From NCBI RefSeq assembly GCF_001956915.1, contig NZ_MLJO01000020.1:1-62379 (forward strand): a stretch of DNA of 62,379 nucleotides. The letters run 5' to 3'. The notes beneath the pieces were generated by a model. That model was not told where the DNA came from, searched no databases, and saw only the letters and a list, made by a program, of their open reading frames with translations. The stretch is from Intrasporangium flavum (lineage in GTDB: Bacteria > Actinomycetota > Actinomycetes > Actinomycetales > Dermatophilaceae). Both the position numbers and the translations under genes were made by a program. Below, in pieces: positions 18,087-26,801 of the stretch. Position 1 is the stretch's first letter. Each line of letters opens with the position of its first letter.

Positions 18087-20078
18087 TCAGTGCTGGTGCT
18101 CGAGCAGCTCGTCGCGCTTGCTGCCGAGGACGGTGAGCGGCAGGAGGGTCTTGCCCGTCGGGCCGATCTCGATCTCGGTGCCCATCTGGGGACACACGCC
18201 GCAGTCGAAGCACGGGGTCCAGCGGCAGTCGTCGACCTCGGTCTCGTCGAGCGCGTCCTGCCAGTCCTCCCAGAGCCAGTCCTTGTCGAGGCCGGAGTCG
18301 AGGTGGTCCCACGGGAGCACCTCGGACTCGCCGCGCTCGCGCGTGGTGTACCAGGCGACGTCGACGGGCTCGTGGGCGAGCGCGGCCGCGGCGGCGGCCA
18401 TCCAGCGCTCGTAGGAGAAGTGCTCGCTCCAGCCGTCGAAGCGCCCACCGTCGCGCCACACCTGCTCGATGACCCGGCCGACGCGGCGGTCACCGCGCGA
18501 GAGCAGTCCCTCGACGATGCCGGGCTGGCCGTCGTGGTAGCGGAACCCGATCGAGGAGCCGTAACGGCGGTCGGCGCGGATCGCCTCGCGCAGCTTCTGC
18601 AGCCGCGCGTCGGTGTCCTCGGCGCCGAGCTGGGCGGCCCACTGGAACGGCGTGTGCGGCTTGGGCACGAACCCGCCGATGGACACGGTGCAGCGGATGT
18701 CGCGGCGGCCGGACACCTGACGGCCCGTCTCGATGACCTTCTTGGCCAGCTCGGCGATCTGGAGCACGTCGTCGTCGGTCTCGGTGGGTAGTCCGCACAT
18801 GAAGTACAGCTTGACCTGCCGCCAGCCGGCGCCGTACGCGGCGGCGACCGTTTTGATGAGGTCCTCCTCGGACACCATCTTGTTGATGACCTTGCGGATG
18901 CGCTCCGAGCCGCCCTCGGGGGCGAAGGTGAGCCCCGAGCGACGGCCGTTGCGCGTCAGCTCGTTGGCGAGGTCGATGTTGAAGGCGTCGACGCGGGTCG
19001 AGGGCAGCGACAGGCCGGTCTGCGTGCCCTCGTAGCGGTCGGCGAGGCCCTTGGTCATCTCGGCGATCTCGGTGTGGTCCGCCGAGCTGAGCGAGAGCAG
19101 GCCGACCTCCTCGAATCCCGTTGCGGCCAGGCCGCGCTCGACCATCTCGCCGACGCCGGTGATGGACCGCTCGCGCACCGGACGGGTGATCATGCCCGCC
19201 TGGCAGAAGCGGCAGCCGCGCGTGCAGCCGCGGAAGATCTCGACCGACATGCGCTCGTGGACCGACTCGGCGAGCGGCACGAGCGGCTGCTTCGGGTACG
19301 GCCACGCGTCGAGGTCCATGACGGTGTGCTTGGAGACGCGCCACGGCACGCCGGGCGCGTCGGGCGAGGGCGCGACGCGCTGGATGCGCCCGTCGGGCAG
19401 GTAGGAGACGTCGTAGAAGGCGGGCACGTAGACGCCGCCGGTGCGGGCCAGGCGCAGCAGCACCTCGCGGCGGCCGCCGGGGCGGCCCTGGGCCTTCCAC
19501 TGCCCGACGATGTCGGTGACGGTGAGCACCGCCTCCTCGCCGTCACCGATGACCGCGGCGTCGACGAAGGACGCGATGGGCTCGGGGTTGAACGCGGCGT
19601 GGCCGCCGGCGACGACGATCGGGTCGTCGTCACCGCGGTCGGCGGCGTGCAGCGGGATGCCGGCGAGGTCGAGAGCCGTCAGCATGTTCGTGTAGCCGAG
19701 CTCGGTGGAGAAGCTGAGCCCGAAGAGGTCGAAGTCGCGCACCGAACGGTGACCGTCGACGGTGAACTGCGGCAGGCCCGCCTCGCGCAGCTGCGCCTCC
19801 ATATCGGGCCACACGGCGTACGTGCGCTCGGCGAGGGCGTCGGGGCGCTCGTTGAGGACCTCGTAGAGGATCATGACGCCCTGGTTGGGCACGCCGACCT
19901 CGTAGGCGTCGGGGTACATGAGCGCCCACCGCGTCGTCAGCTCCTCGCCGGACGGGCCGTGGCCGCCGACGTTCCAGTCCTTGACCGTGGAGTTGAGCTC
20001 GCCACCGACGTACTGGATGGGCTTGTTGACCCGCTCCAGCAGGGGCTCGAGGGCGTTGAACAGTGACTCACCGGGCAT
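18087..20078 (-). CDS. TIGR03960-type B12-binding-domain radical SAM protein
   Basis: A 663-residue protein with an N-terminal cobalamin-binding-like half and a radical SAM core. The [4Fe-4S]/SAM motif CTRGCRFC has Cys285, Cys289 and Cys292. A C-terminal CFDCGVC cluster is also typical of the family. The reaction is not known. In actinobacteria this gene usually follows rodA and precedes a TIGR03936/DUF2344 gene and rne; none of these is adjacent here. The ATG at 20078 gives MPGESLFNALEPLL, the expected N-terminus. It is divergent from the MBL-fold gene. Confidence 0.9.
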   Translation of the reverse strand: MPGESLFNALEPLLERVNKPIQYVGGELNSTVKDWNVGGHGPSGEELTTRWALMYPDAYEVGVPNQGVMILYEVLNERPDALAERTYAVWPDMEAQLREAGLPQFTVDGHRSVRDFDLFGLSFSTELGYTNMLTALDLAGIPLHAADRGDDDPIVVAGGHAAFNPEPIASFVDAAVIGDGEEAVLTVTDIVGQWKAQGRPGGRREVLLRLARTGGVYVPAFYDVSYLPDGRIQRVAPSPDAPGVPWRVSKHTVMDLDAWPYPKQPLVPLAESVHERMSVEIFRGCTRGCRFCQAGMITRPVRERSITGVGEMVERGLAATGFEEVGLLSLSSADHTEIAEMTKGLADRYEGTQTGLSLPSTRVDAFNIDLANELTRNGRRSGLTFAPEGGSERIRKVINKMVSEEDLIKTVAAAYGAGWRQVKLYFMCGLPTETDDDVLQIAELAKKVIETGRQVSGRRDIRCTVSIGGFVPKPHTPFQWAAQLGAEDTDARLQKLREAIRADRRYGSSIGFRYHDGQPGIVEGLLSRGDRRVGRVIEQVWRDGGRFDGWSEHFSYERWMAAAAAALAHEPVDVAWYTTRERGESEVLPWDHLDSGLDKDWLWEDWQDALDETEVDDCRWTPCFDCGVCPQMGTEIEIGPTGKTLLPLTVLGSKRDELLEHQH

Positions 20079-20188
20079 TGGGACATGGTACGTGCGGCGC
20101 GGCACCCCCCTCAAAATCGAGAACGGTCCACCCACGCCCGAGCGCCCGCCCTAGTCTGGGTGGGGCGAGGGGGGAAAGGGCGGCGACC

Positions 20189-21325
20189 GTGTCGACGGCG
20201 ATCCACGTGGAGGTGCTGCCCGCACGGCTCGGCGACTGCCTGCTCGTCGAGTGCCCGCGGGCTGGGGGCCCGACGTGGCGGATGCTCGTCGACGGCGGCC
20301 CTCCGGACACCTGGCCGCTGCTCGAGGCGCGGCTGCGCCGGTTGGACCCTGCCGACGACCGCATCGACGTCGCCGTCATCACCCACGTCGACAACGACCA
20401 CATCGGCGGCATGCTGCCGTTCCTCGGCAGCGACCTCGCCACGCGCGTCGGGGACGTCTGGTTCAACGGGCGCACCCACCTGCCCGCGCCGAAGGGGAGC
20501 TCCCGGAGCATCGACCAGGGTGAGGACGCCGTCGCCGCACTGCTCGGCCTGACGCCTGCGACTCCCGGCACGGAGGTCGACGGTGACGCGGCCAAGCAGG
20601 CCCACGACGGCGCGCGGCCGTGGAACGAGGCCTTCGGGCGTGGGTCCGTCGACGCAGGCGCGGCGGGTGGTCACGTCGTGGTGACCGTCCCGGACGGGCC
20701 CACGATCACCGTGCTGTCCCCGACGACCGAGCGCCTGGCGCGCCTGGCCGACACGTGGGCGGCTGCCGTCCGGGATGCACTGCACGGCGCCGAGCGGGAG
20801 ATCGAGCTCGACACGCTTCCCCCGCTCGACGACCTGGAGCACCTCGCGGACCGGCGCACGGTCCGCGACGCGTCGGTGCCGAACGGCAGCAGCATCGCCC
20901 TGCTCGTCGAGCACCGCGGTGCCAGCGTCCTGCTCGGGGCGGACGCGTACGGCGCCGTCCTCGCGTCCGCCCTCCACGGGCTGGCCCGCGCCCGCGGCAC
21001 CGAGGCACTCGTCGTCGACGCGCTCAAGCTGCCCCACCACGGCAGCCAGGCCAACGTCATCGCCGCCCTGCTCGCGGCCGCTCCGGCCAGGCACTACCTC
21101 GTCTCGACGAACGGCGACGTGTTCCACCACCCCGACGACGCCGCGATGGCCCGCGTCGTGCTCGACGCGCCGTCCGGGTCGACCCTGTGGTTCAACTACC
21201 GGACGCCGCGCACGGAGCGCTGGGCCGACCCGCGACTCCTCGAGCAGCACGGGTACCGCGTCGTCTTCCCCGACCCGGCACGCCCGGACGCCGGCACCGT
21301 CATCGACCTCCCGACCCGTCCCTGA
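20189..21325 (+). CDS. ComEC-like metallo-beta-lactamase-fold hydrolase (soluble)
   Basis: A 378-residue MBL-fold protein without membrane segments. The metal motif HVDNDH spans residues 66-71 and a ComEC/Rec2-type KLPHHGS lies near residue 290. Stand-alone proteins of this kind occur in many bacteria; some are linked to defence or competence-like functions, but no partner gene is next to it here, so substrate (nucleic acid or other phosphodiester) is a guess. The GTG at 20189 follows a GGGGAAAGGG ribosome site; a TAGTCT hexamer at about 20152 could be its -10 box. A long inverted repeat follows the stop. Confidence 0.82.
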   Translation: MSTAIHVEVLPARLGDCLLVECPRAGGPTWRMLVDGGPPDTWPLLEARLRRLDPADDRIDVAVITHVDNDHIGGMLPFLGSDLATRVGDVWFNGRTHLPAPKGSSRSIDQGEDAVAALLGLTPATPGTEVDGDAAKQAHDGARPWNEAFGRGSVDAGAAGGHVVVTVPDGPTITVLSPTTERLARLADTWAAAVRDALHGAEREIELDTLPPLDDLEHLADRRTVRDASVPNGSSIALLVEHRGASVLLGADAYGAVLASALHGLARARGTEALVVDALKLPHHGSQANVIAALLAAAPARHYLVSTNGDVFHHPDDAAMARVVLDAPSGSTLWFNYRTPRTERWADPRLLEQHGYRVVFPDPARPDAGTVIDLPTRP

Positions 21326-21338
21326 GAAGTGAGGTTCG

Positions 21339-21419
21339 GCGGGCCGTCACGCCTGGACTGACGAGCGAAACGAGCGAAGCGAGTGAGCCGAGGAGGGAAG
21401 GCGTGACGTCAAGGCCCGC
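21339..21419. repeat. nested inverted repeat enclosing GAGCGAAGCGAG-type sequence
   Basis: Left arm GCGGGCCGTCACGCCT (21339-21354). The right arm is AGGCGTGAC (21399-21407) plus GGCCCGC (21413-21419), with a 5-base bulge. The loop holds repeats of CGAGCGAAACGAGCGAAGCGAG. It lies between convergent genes; it may be a terminator or a dispersed palindromic repeat. A related CGAGCGGAGCGAGC word follows at 21429-21442. Confidence 0.75.
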
Positions 21420-21457
21420 GAACACGGGCGAGCGGAGCGAGCCCAGAGAACGCGGAG

Positions 21458-21473
21458 CGAGCCAAATGGCTCG
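21458..21473. terminator. small hairpin just after fadD15 stop side
   Basis: CGAGCC-AAAT-GGCTCG, 6-bp stem. It abuts the fadD15 stop codon and, with the preceding inverted repeat, can terminate the minus-strand transcript. Confidence 0.45.
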
Positions 21474-21475
21474 GC

Positions 21476-23335
21476 TCAGTCCTCATACATCGCATCGAGC
21501 TCGGTCTGGTGCTTCTCAGTGACGATCTTGCGCCGCAGCTTCATGCTCGGGGTGAGGTCGCCCTCCTCGACCGTGAGGTCGTGGTCGAGGATCGTGAACT
21601 TCTTGATCGTCTCCCAGCGGTTGAGGCCGGCGTTGAGGCGGTCGACGTAGCCCTGCACGAGCGCCCGGGCCTCGTCGGACCCCGCGATCTCGGCGTAGGA
21701 GCGCCCGGCGAGGCCGTTCGTGGCGGCCCAGGCCGTGATGGCGTCGGGGTCGAGGGTCACGAGGGCGGTCGCGTAGTTGTGGCCGGCGCCGTGCACGAGG
21801 AACTGGCTGACGAACGGGCACTCGCCCTTGAACTTCGCCTCGATCTCGGCCGGGGCGATGTACTTGCCACCGGAGGTCTTGAAGACGTCCTTCTTGCGGT
21901 CGGTGACGTAGACGAACCCGCGCTCGTCGATGCGACCGATGTCGCCGGTGCGGAACCAGCCGTCCTCGCTCAGCACCTCGGCCGTGGCCTCGGGGTTGTT
22001 GTGGTACCCGCGCATGACGCCGGGACCCTTGACGAGGATCTCGCCGTCCTCCTCGGCGATCCGCACCTCGGTGCCCGGCAGCGGCCAGCCCACGGAGCCG
22101 TAGCGGTACTGGCCCGGGTCGGGCGGGTTGACCGCGGTGCCCGACGAGGTCTCGGTCAGGCCGTAGCCCTCCCCCACGAGCAGGCCGACGGCGCCGAACC
22201 AGCGCGCGACGTCCGGGTCGAGGGGCGCGGAGCCGCTGATCATGAACCGCACCCGGCCGCCGAAGCGCTCCTGCACCTTGGACAGCACGAGCTTCGTGGC
22301 GACCTTGTGCTGTGCCGCGACGACAGCCGAGGGCTGCTCGCCCTGCTCGTGCAGGTCGCGCACCTTCGCGCCGACGCCGAGGGCCCAGTCGACGAGCGCC
22401 TTCTTGATGCCGGTCTCCTGCCCGAGCATGAGCATGACGCGGCCGCGGGCCTTCTCGAAGATGCGGGGCGGCCCGGCCATGAACGTCGGCCGGATGATCG
22501 CCATGTGGTCGACGATCTTGTCGACGCGCCCGTCGACGGCGGTCGGGAAGCCGATCTGCAGCCCGGTGGCCACGAGCATCTTGCCGAAGACGTGCGACAG
22601 CGGCAGCCAGAGGAACTGGAGGTCCTCCTTGGTCAGGGTGCCGATGGCGTCGATGACGGCGCCCTCGTAGACGACGCTGTCCTGCACGAGCCGCACGCCC
22701 TTGGGGCGGCCGGTGGTGCCGGAGGTGTAGATGACGACGGCGAGACTGTCCGGGCCGAGCTGGTCGATGCGCGAGTCGACGAGGTCGGGCGTGGCCTCGA
22801 GCCACTTGGCGCCGCGCTCGGCGAGCTCGTCGGTCGTGATGACCCAGCCGTCGTCGCTGCCGGGGCCGGTCAGGGCGATGACCTGGCGCACGCCGGGGAT
22901 CTCGCTGCGCACCTGCTGCAGCTTGGCGACCTGCGCCTCGTCCTCGGCGAAGACGATCTCGCTGCCGGAGTCGGACAGGATGTAGGCGACGTCCTCGGCG
23001 ATCGTCGTGGGGTACACGGTGGTCGTCGCGCCGCCGGCGCAGATGACCGCGAGGTCGGCCAGCACCCACTCGACCCGGGTCGTCGACGCGATCGCGACCC
23101 GGTCCTCGAGCTGCACGCCGAGGCTGATGAGCCCGGCGGCCCAGCGGCGCACGACCTCGTCGGTCTCGCGCCACGTGAGCGTGGCCAGCGTGCTGCTGCC
23201 CTCGGGGAAGTAGAGGTAGGCGGGCGCGTCCGGGGAGTCGGCGACCCGGCGGCGGAAGAGCTCGCCGACGCTCGCGGCCCGCCCGTCGAGCACCTCCTGG
23301 CGCACGGGCTGGTCGGCACGGGACATGAGCGGCAT
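21476..23335 (-). CDS. long-chain fatty-acid-CoA ligase (FadD15-like)
   Basis: A 619-residue ANL-superfamily enzyme that activates long-chain fatty acids with ATP and CoA. The AMP-binding P-loop is IYTSGTTGRPKG at residues 202-213; GYGLTETS and the motif FRTGDIG...DRKKDVFKTSGGKYIAP follow in order. Length and sequence resemble actinobacterial FadD15. The ATG at 23335 has AAGGAG six bases upstream. It is monocistronic or follows rodA by 180 bases; a long hairpin lies in its 5' leader. Confidence 0.93.
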   Translation of the reverse strand: MPLMSRADQPVRQEVLDGRAASVGELFRRRVADSPDAPAYLYFPEGSSTLATLTWRETDEVVRRWAAGLISLGVQLEDRVAIASTTRVEWVLADLAVICAGGATTTVYPTTIAEDVAYILSDSGSEIVFAEDEAQVAKLQQVRSEIPGVRQVIALTGPGSDDGWVITTDELAERGAKWLEATPDLVDSRIDQLGPDSLAVVIYTSGTTGRPKGVRLVQDSVVYEGAVIDAIGTLTKEDLQFLWLPLSHVFGKMLVATGLQIGFPTAVDGRVDKIVDHMAIIRPTFMAGPPRIFEKARGRVMLMLGQETGIKKALVDWALGVGAKVRDLHEQGEQPSAVVAAQHKVATKLVLSKVQERFGGRVRFMISGSAPLDPDVARWFGAVGLLVGEGYGLTETSSGTAVNPPDPGQYRYGSVGWPLPGTEVRIAEEDGEILVKGPGVMRGYHNNPEATAEVLSEDGWFRTGDIGRIDERGFVYVTDRKKDVFKTSGGKYIAPAEIEAKFKGECPFVSQFLVHGAGHNYATALVTLDPDAITAWAATNGLAGRSYAEIAGSDEARALVQGYVDRLNAGLNRWETIKKFTILDHDLTVEEGDLTPSMKLRRKIVTEKHQTELDAMYED

Positions 23336-23353
23336 GTGGACTCCTTCGTCGCC

Positions 23354-23388
23354 ACGGCGGCCCGTCATCGGCGTCAGCGGGCCGCCGT
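23354..23388. promoter_or_regulatory. 11-bp inverted repeat in the fadD15 leader
   Basis: Arms ACGGCGGCCCG and CGGGCCGCCGT with a 13-base loop, ending about 19 bases before the start codon on the minus strand. It could be a leader hairpin or a dimeric repressor site controlling the ligase; alternatively a terminator for rodA read-through. Confidence 0.45.
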
Positions 23389-23514
23389 CCTTGCCCGGAT
23401 GATGTCAACAAACCGTGGCGCAGTCACGCATCGCCGATCGAACGACATCGCACCGTGACCCGTGGGTAACCGGGGCCGGGCGCGCCGGGCCGCCGGGGTT
23501 GGGGGCACGACGCG

Positions 23515-24762
23515 TCAGCGGCGCGCGCTGGCCGAGGCGACGTTGCCGACGATGCCGACCGCGACCCAGCCGGCGATCATCGAGGAGCCGCCGTAGGACA
23601 CGAACGGCAGCGGCAGGCCGGTGACCGGCGTCAGGCCGAGGTTCATCCCGATGTTCTCGAAGGCCTGCACCCCGAACCACACGGCGATGCCGAGCACGAC
23701 GAGGCGTCCGAACGTGTCGGCCCGGCGGGCCACGAGGCAGCACCGGACGACGATGAAGCCGATGAGCAGCACGAGCCCGACCGCGCCGAGGAAGCCGAGC
23801 TCCTCCCCCGCCACCGAGAAGACGAAGTCGGTCTCCTGGAAGGGCACGAACCCGCCCTGGGTCTGCCGGCCCTCGAAGAGCCCCTGCCCGGTCAGGCCGC
23901 CCGAGCCGATGGCGATGCGCACCTGACGCGTCTGGTAGCCGATGCCCTGCGGGTCGAGCGAGGGGTCGAGGAAGGCGGCGAGGCGGTTGCGCTGGTATCC
24001 GCTGAGCACCGGCGTCGTGAACGCGGCGACGACGGCGGCCGTGCCCGCCAGCACGACGCCGGTCGTCCAGACGCGGGGCGCCCCGGCGGCGGCGATGACG
24101 ACGACGGCCATGGCCACGAGCACGAGCGCGGACCCGAGGTCGGGCTGGGCCAGGACGAGGCCGACCGACACGCCGGCCACGACCCAGGCGAGCGCGACGT
24201 CGCGGTGCCGCTGGCGCAGCCCTCGGTCGGCCCGGTCGGCCAGCAGCATCGCCAGGGCGACGGCGAGGGCCACCTTGGCCAGCTCGGAGGGCTGCAGCGT
24301 GAAGCCGCCGGGCAGCCGGATCCACGAGCGCGACCCGTTGACCGTCGACCCGAGCGGCGACAGGACCGCGGCGAGGCCGAGCACCCCGGCGGCGTAGACG
24401 AGCGGAGCGAGCGCGCGCAGCACCCGGACGTCGAGGCGCGTCACGCCCACGGCGGCCGCCGCCCCGACGAGCACGGCCACGAGCTGCTTGAGCGCGAGGG
24501 CGGAGCCGTGGTCGGCCCGGGTGGCCGACCACACGAGGACGACGCCGACGAGCGAGAGCCCGGCGGCGCCGATGAACAGCCCGAGGTCGACCCGGAGCCA
24601 GCCCGCCCGGCCCCGGCCGCCGGACCGTGGCGGACCGGCGGTGGCGGGGAGGCGGACCGGGGAGGTCAGGCGCGTCCCTGGCTCGTCTGCTGCGGGGACT
24701 GCTGCTGGGACTGCAGCTGGGACGGCTGCGGCGGCACGATGGCCGACAGGATGGTGCGGCAC
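23515..24762 (-). CDS. rodA: rod shape-determining protein RodA (SEDS glycosyltransferase)
   Basis: A SEDS-family polytopic protein of 415 residues with ten hydrophobic segments, the peptidoglycan polymerase that pairs with PBP2. Signature stretches are LQPSELAKVALA, QPDLGSALV and the C-terminal PFVSYGGSSMIAGW. The only standard start giving a full protein is GTG 24762, which overlaps ribF by 97 bases and adds an Ala/Val/Pro-rich tail. A CTG at about 24671 is an alternative non-standard start. The usual neighbours mrdA and mreBCD are 20 kb away. It could be an FtsW-like paralogue, but the sequence fits RodA better. Confidence 0.87.
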   Translation of the reverse strand: MPHHPVGHRAAAAVPAAVPAAVPAADEPGTRLTSPVRLPATAGPPRSGGRGRAGWLRVDLGLFIGAAGLSLVGVVLVWSATRADHGSALALKQLVAVLVGAAAAVGVTRLDVRVLRALAPLVYAAGVLGLAAVLSPLGSTVNGSRSWIRLPGGFTLQPSELAKVALAVALAMLLADRADRGLRQRHRDVALAWVVAGVSVGLVLAQPDLGSALVLVAMAVVVIAAAGAPRVWTTGVVLAGTAAVVAAFTTPVLSGYQRNRLAAFLDPSLDPQGIGYQTRQVRIAIGSGGLTGQGLFEGRQTQGGFVPFQETDFVFSVAGEELGFLGAVGLVLLIGFIVVRCCLVARRADTFGRLVVLGIAVWFGVQAFENIGMNLGLTPVTGLPLPFVSYGGSSMIAGWVAVGIVGNVASASARR

Positions 24763-25730
24763 CGCTGCACGTCGTCGCTCATCTGCTCGACGAGCGCGTC
24801 GATGGAGTCGAACTTCAGGGTGGGTCGCAGGTGCGACACGAGCTCGACGGCCACGCGCTCACCGTAGAGGTCGAGGTCGGTGCGGTCGAGGACGTAGGCC
24901 TCGACGCGGCGCTGGTGACCGTCGAAGGTCGGGTTGGTGCCGATCGACACCGCCGCCGGCAGGGTCCGGTCGGGGTCGCCCGGATCGAGGTCGAGGCGCA
25001 GCAGCCAGCCGGCGTAGACGCCGTCGGCCGGCACGAGGCCCTCGTGGTCCTGGGACAGGTTCGCGGTCGGGTAGCCGAGCTCGCGGCCCCGGTGGTCGCC
25101 GTGGACGACCGAGCCGGTGACCCGGTGCGGCCGGCCGAGGATCTGGGCGGCGTGCTCGACGTTGCCGGCGAGCAGCTCGGCACGCAGCTGGGTGGAGCTC
25201 CAGCGGGCGCCCGGGGACGACGCGTCGTCCGGGCCCGTCTGGTGCGCGGCGGCGGTGTCGCCGATGTCCTCGAGGGCGATGACCTCGAAGCCGTGCTCGG
25301 CCCCGAGCGTGCGCAGCGTGTCGACGTCGCCGGAGTTGCGCACCCCGAAGCGGGTGTCCTTGCCGACAACGACCGCGACGGCGCCGAGGGCGTCGACGAA
25401 CGTGCCGCGGACGAACTCCTCGGGTGTCTGCTGGGCGAACTCGGCCGTGAACTCGAGCACGAGGGTGGCGCCGACGCCGACGGACTCGAGCGCGTCGAGG
25501 CGCTGTCCGAGCGACATGACGGCGGCCGGCGCCCGGTCCGGGTAGAGCACGGCGACCGGGTGCGGGTCGAACGTCACGGCCACGGGCGTGGCGCCGCGGT
25601 CGGCCGCCTCGCGCACGACACGCGTCAGCACCTCGCGGTGCCCGCGGTGCACCCCGTCGAAGTTGCCGAGCGTGACGACCGTGGGCCCGAGGTCGGCCGG
25701 GATGTCGTCGAGTCCGAACCAGCGATGCAC
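24666..25730 (-). CDS. ribF: bifunctional riboflavin kinase / FAD synthetase
   Basis: A 354-residue enzyme converting riboflavin to FMN and then FAD. The N-terminal nucleotidyltransferase motif GNFDGVHRGH is at residues 22-31 and the flavokinase motif GYPTANL has PTAN at 221-224. I chose GTG 25730, which gives MHRWFGLDDIP, the usual N-terminus; an earlier start at 25781 is possible. The C-terminus carries a Gln/Ser/Pro-rich tail of about 22 residues not seen in the family, encoded where the rodA frame overlaps. FMN and FAD made here would feed the two ApbE systems of the window. Confidence 0.94.
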   Translation of the reverse strand: MHRWFGLDDIPADLGPTVVTLGNFDGVHRGHREVLTRVVREAADRGATPVAVTFDPHPVAVLYPDRAPAAVMSLGQRLDALESVGVGATLVLEFTAEFAQQTPEEFVRGTFVDALGAVAVVVGKDTRFGVRNSGDVDTLRTLGAEHGFEVIALEDIGDTAAAHQTGPDDASSPGARWSSTQLRAELLAGNVEHAAQILGRPHRVTGSVVHGDHRGRELGYPTANLSQDHEGLVPADGVYAGWLLRLDLDPGDPDRTLPAAVSIGTNPTFDGHQRRVEAYVLDRTDLDLYGERVAVELVSHLRPTLKFDSIDALVEQMSDDVQRCRTILSAIVPPQPSQLQSQQQSPQQTSQGRA

Positions 25731-25787
25731 GGCGACCACTGTAGTGGCCGGGTTCGGCGGCGCTGCGTCGTGGTCGGGCACGCCGGC

Positions 25788-26801
25788 TCAGGCCCCGGCG
25801 TGCGCCGAGCCGGCGGCGGCTGCCGCAGCACGGTCCGGGCGGCCCGTGGCCGGCTGCCGGTCGGCCGCCGTGACGAAGACCACGCGCGAGCGGGCCGTGG
25901 CGCGGCTCTCGTCGAGGACCGCCACGAGGGTGCCGTCGGGGTCGATGGCGGCGACGGCCTCGGCCCGTCCGGCGCCGCTGGGGATGCGCTGGCCGTAGCC
26001 GATGCTCGTGGCCTCGCGCTCGCTGATCTCGTGCACCGGCAGGGCCGCCCGGGCCGCGTCGGCCACGGGCAGCAGCGGCAGCGCGTCGCGGCCGCCGGCC
26101 TCGGCGAGCGCGGTGAGCTCCACGAGCGTGTGGGCCTCGTCGAGGTCGAAACCACCGACGCGGGTGCGGCGCAGCGCCGTCAGGTGCCCGCCGACGCCGA
26201 GGGCCGCGCCGAGGTCGCGCGCCAGGGCGCGCACGTAGGTGCCCGAGGACACGTCGACCTCGACCTCGACGTCGACGACGTCGATGGCCGGGCCGACCTC
26301 GAGGGCCGCCTGGCGCGGGCGCACCGAGTCGACGTTGAACCGGCTCACGGTGACGGGGCGCGCGGGCAGCTCGACGGCGTCGCCCTGGCGCACCCGGGCG
26401 TAGCTGCGGACGCCGTCGACCTTGATCGCGCTGACGGCGCTCGGCACCTGCTCGATGTCGCCGGTCAGGGCCGCCACGGCGTCGGGCAGGGCATGCTCGA
26501 GGGCGGCGACGTCGTCGACGCCGAACGCTGCCGTGGTCTCGCCCTCGGCGTCGTCGGTCAGCGTCGCGAGGCCGAGGCGGATGGTCGCCGTGTACGTCTT
26601 GTCGCAGCCGACGAGGAAGGTCAGCAGCTTCGTGCCGCGGTCGATGCCGAGCACGAGGACGCCGGTGGCCATCGGGTCGAGGGTGCCGGCGTGCCCGACG
26701 CGTCGGGTGCCCGCGAGGCGGCGCACCCGCGCGACGACGTCATGGCTCGTCCAGCCGGCCGGCTTGTCGACGACGAGCAGGCCGCCGGGACGCTCGCTCA
26801 T
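25788..26801 (-). CDS. truB: tRNA pseudouridine-55 synthase
   Basis: A 337-residue TruB that isomerises U55 in the T-loop of tRNAs. Catalytic Asp42 lies in GHAGTLDPMATG, followed by KTYTATIRLG and SGTYVRALARDLG. The C-terminal PUA-like part is followed by an Ala-rich tail of about 25 residues. The ATG overlaps the rbfA stop by four bases, so the two are co-translated. Confidence 0.95.
   Translation of the reverse strand: MSERPGGLLVVDKPAGWTSHDVVARVRRLAGTRRVGHAGTLDPMATGVLVLGIDRGTKLLTFLVGCDKTYTATIRLGLATLTDDAEGETTAAFGVDDVAALEHALPDAVAALTGDIEQVPSAVSAIKVDGVRSYARVRQGDAVELPARPVTVSRFNVDSVRPRQAALEVGPAIDVVDVEVEVDVSSGTYVRALARDLGAALGVGGHLTALRRTRVGGFDLDEAHTLVELTALAEAGGRDALPLLPVADAARAALPVHEISEREATSIGYGQRIPSGAGRAEAVAAIDPDGTLVAVLDESRATARSRVVFVTAADRQPATGRPDRAAAAAAGSAHAGA

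Noticed and set aside
23403..23408. A perfect TTGACA on the minus strand upstream of fadD15
   Set aside because: No acceptable -10 box 16-19 bases downstream, where GC hairpin sequence lies.
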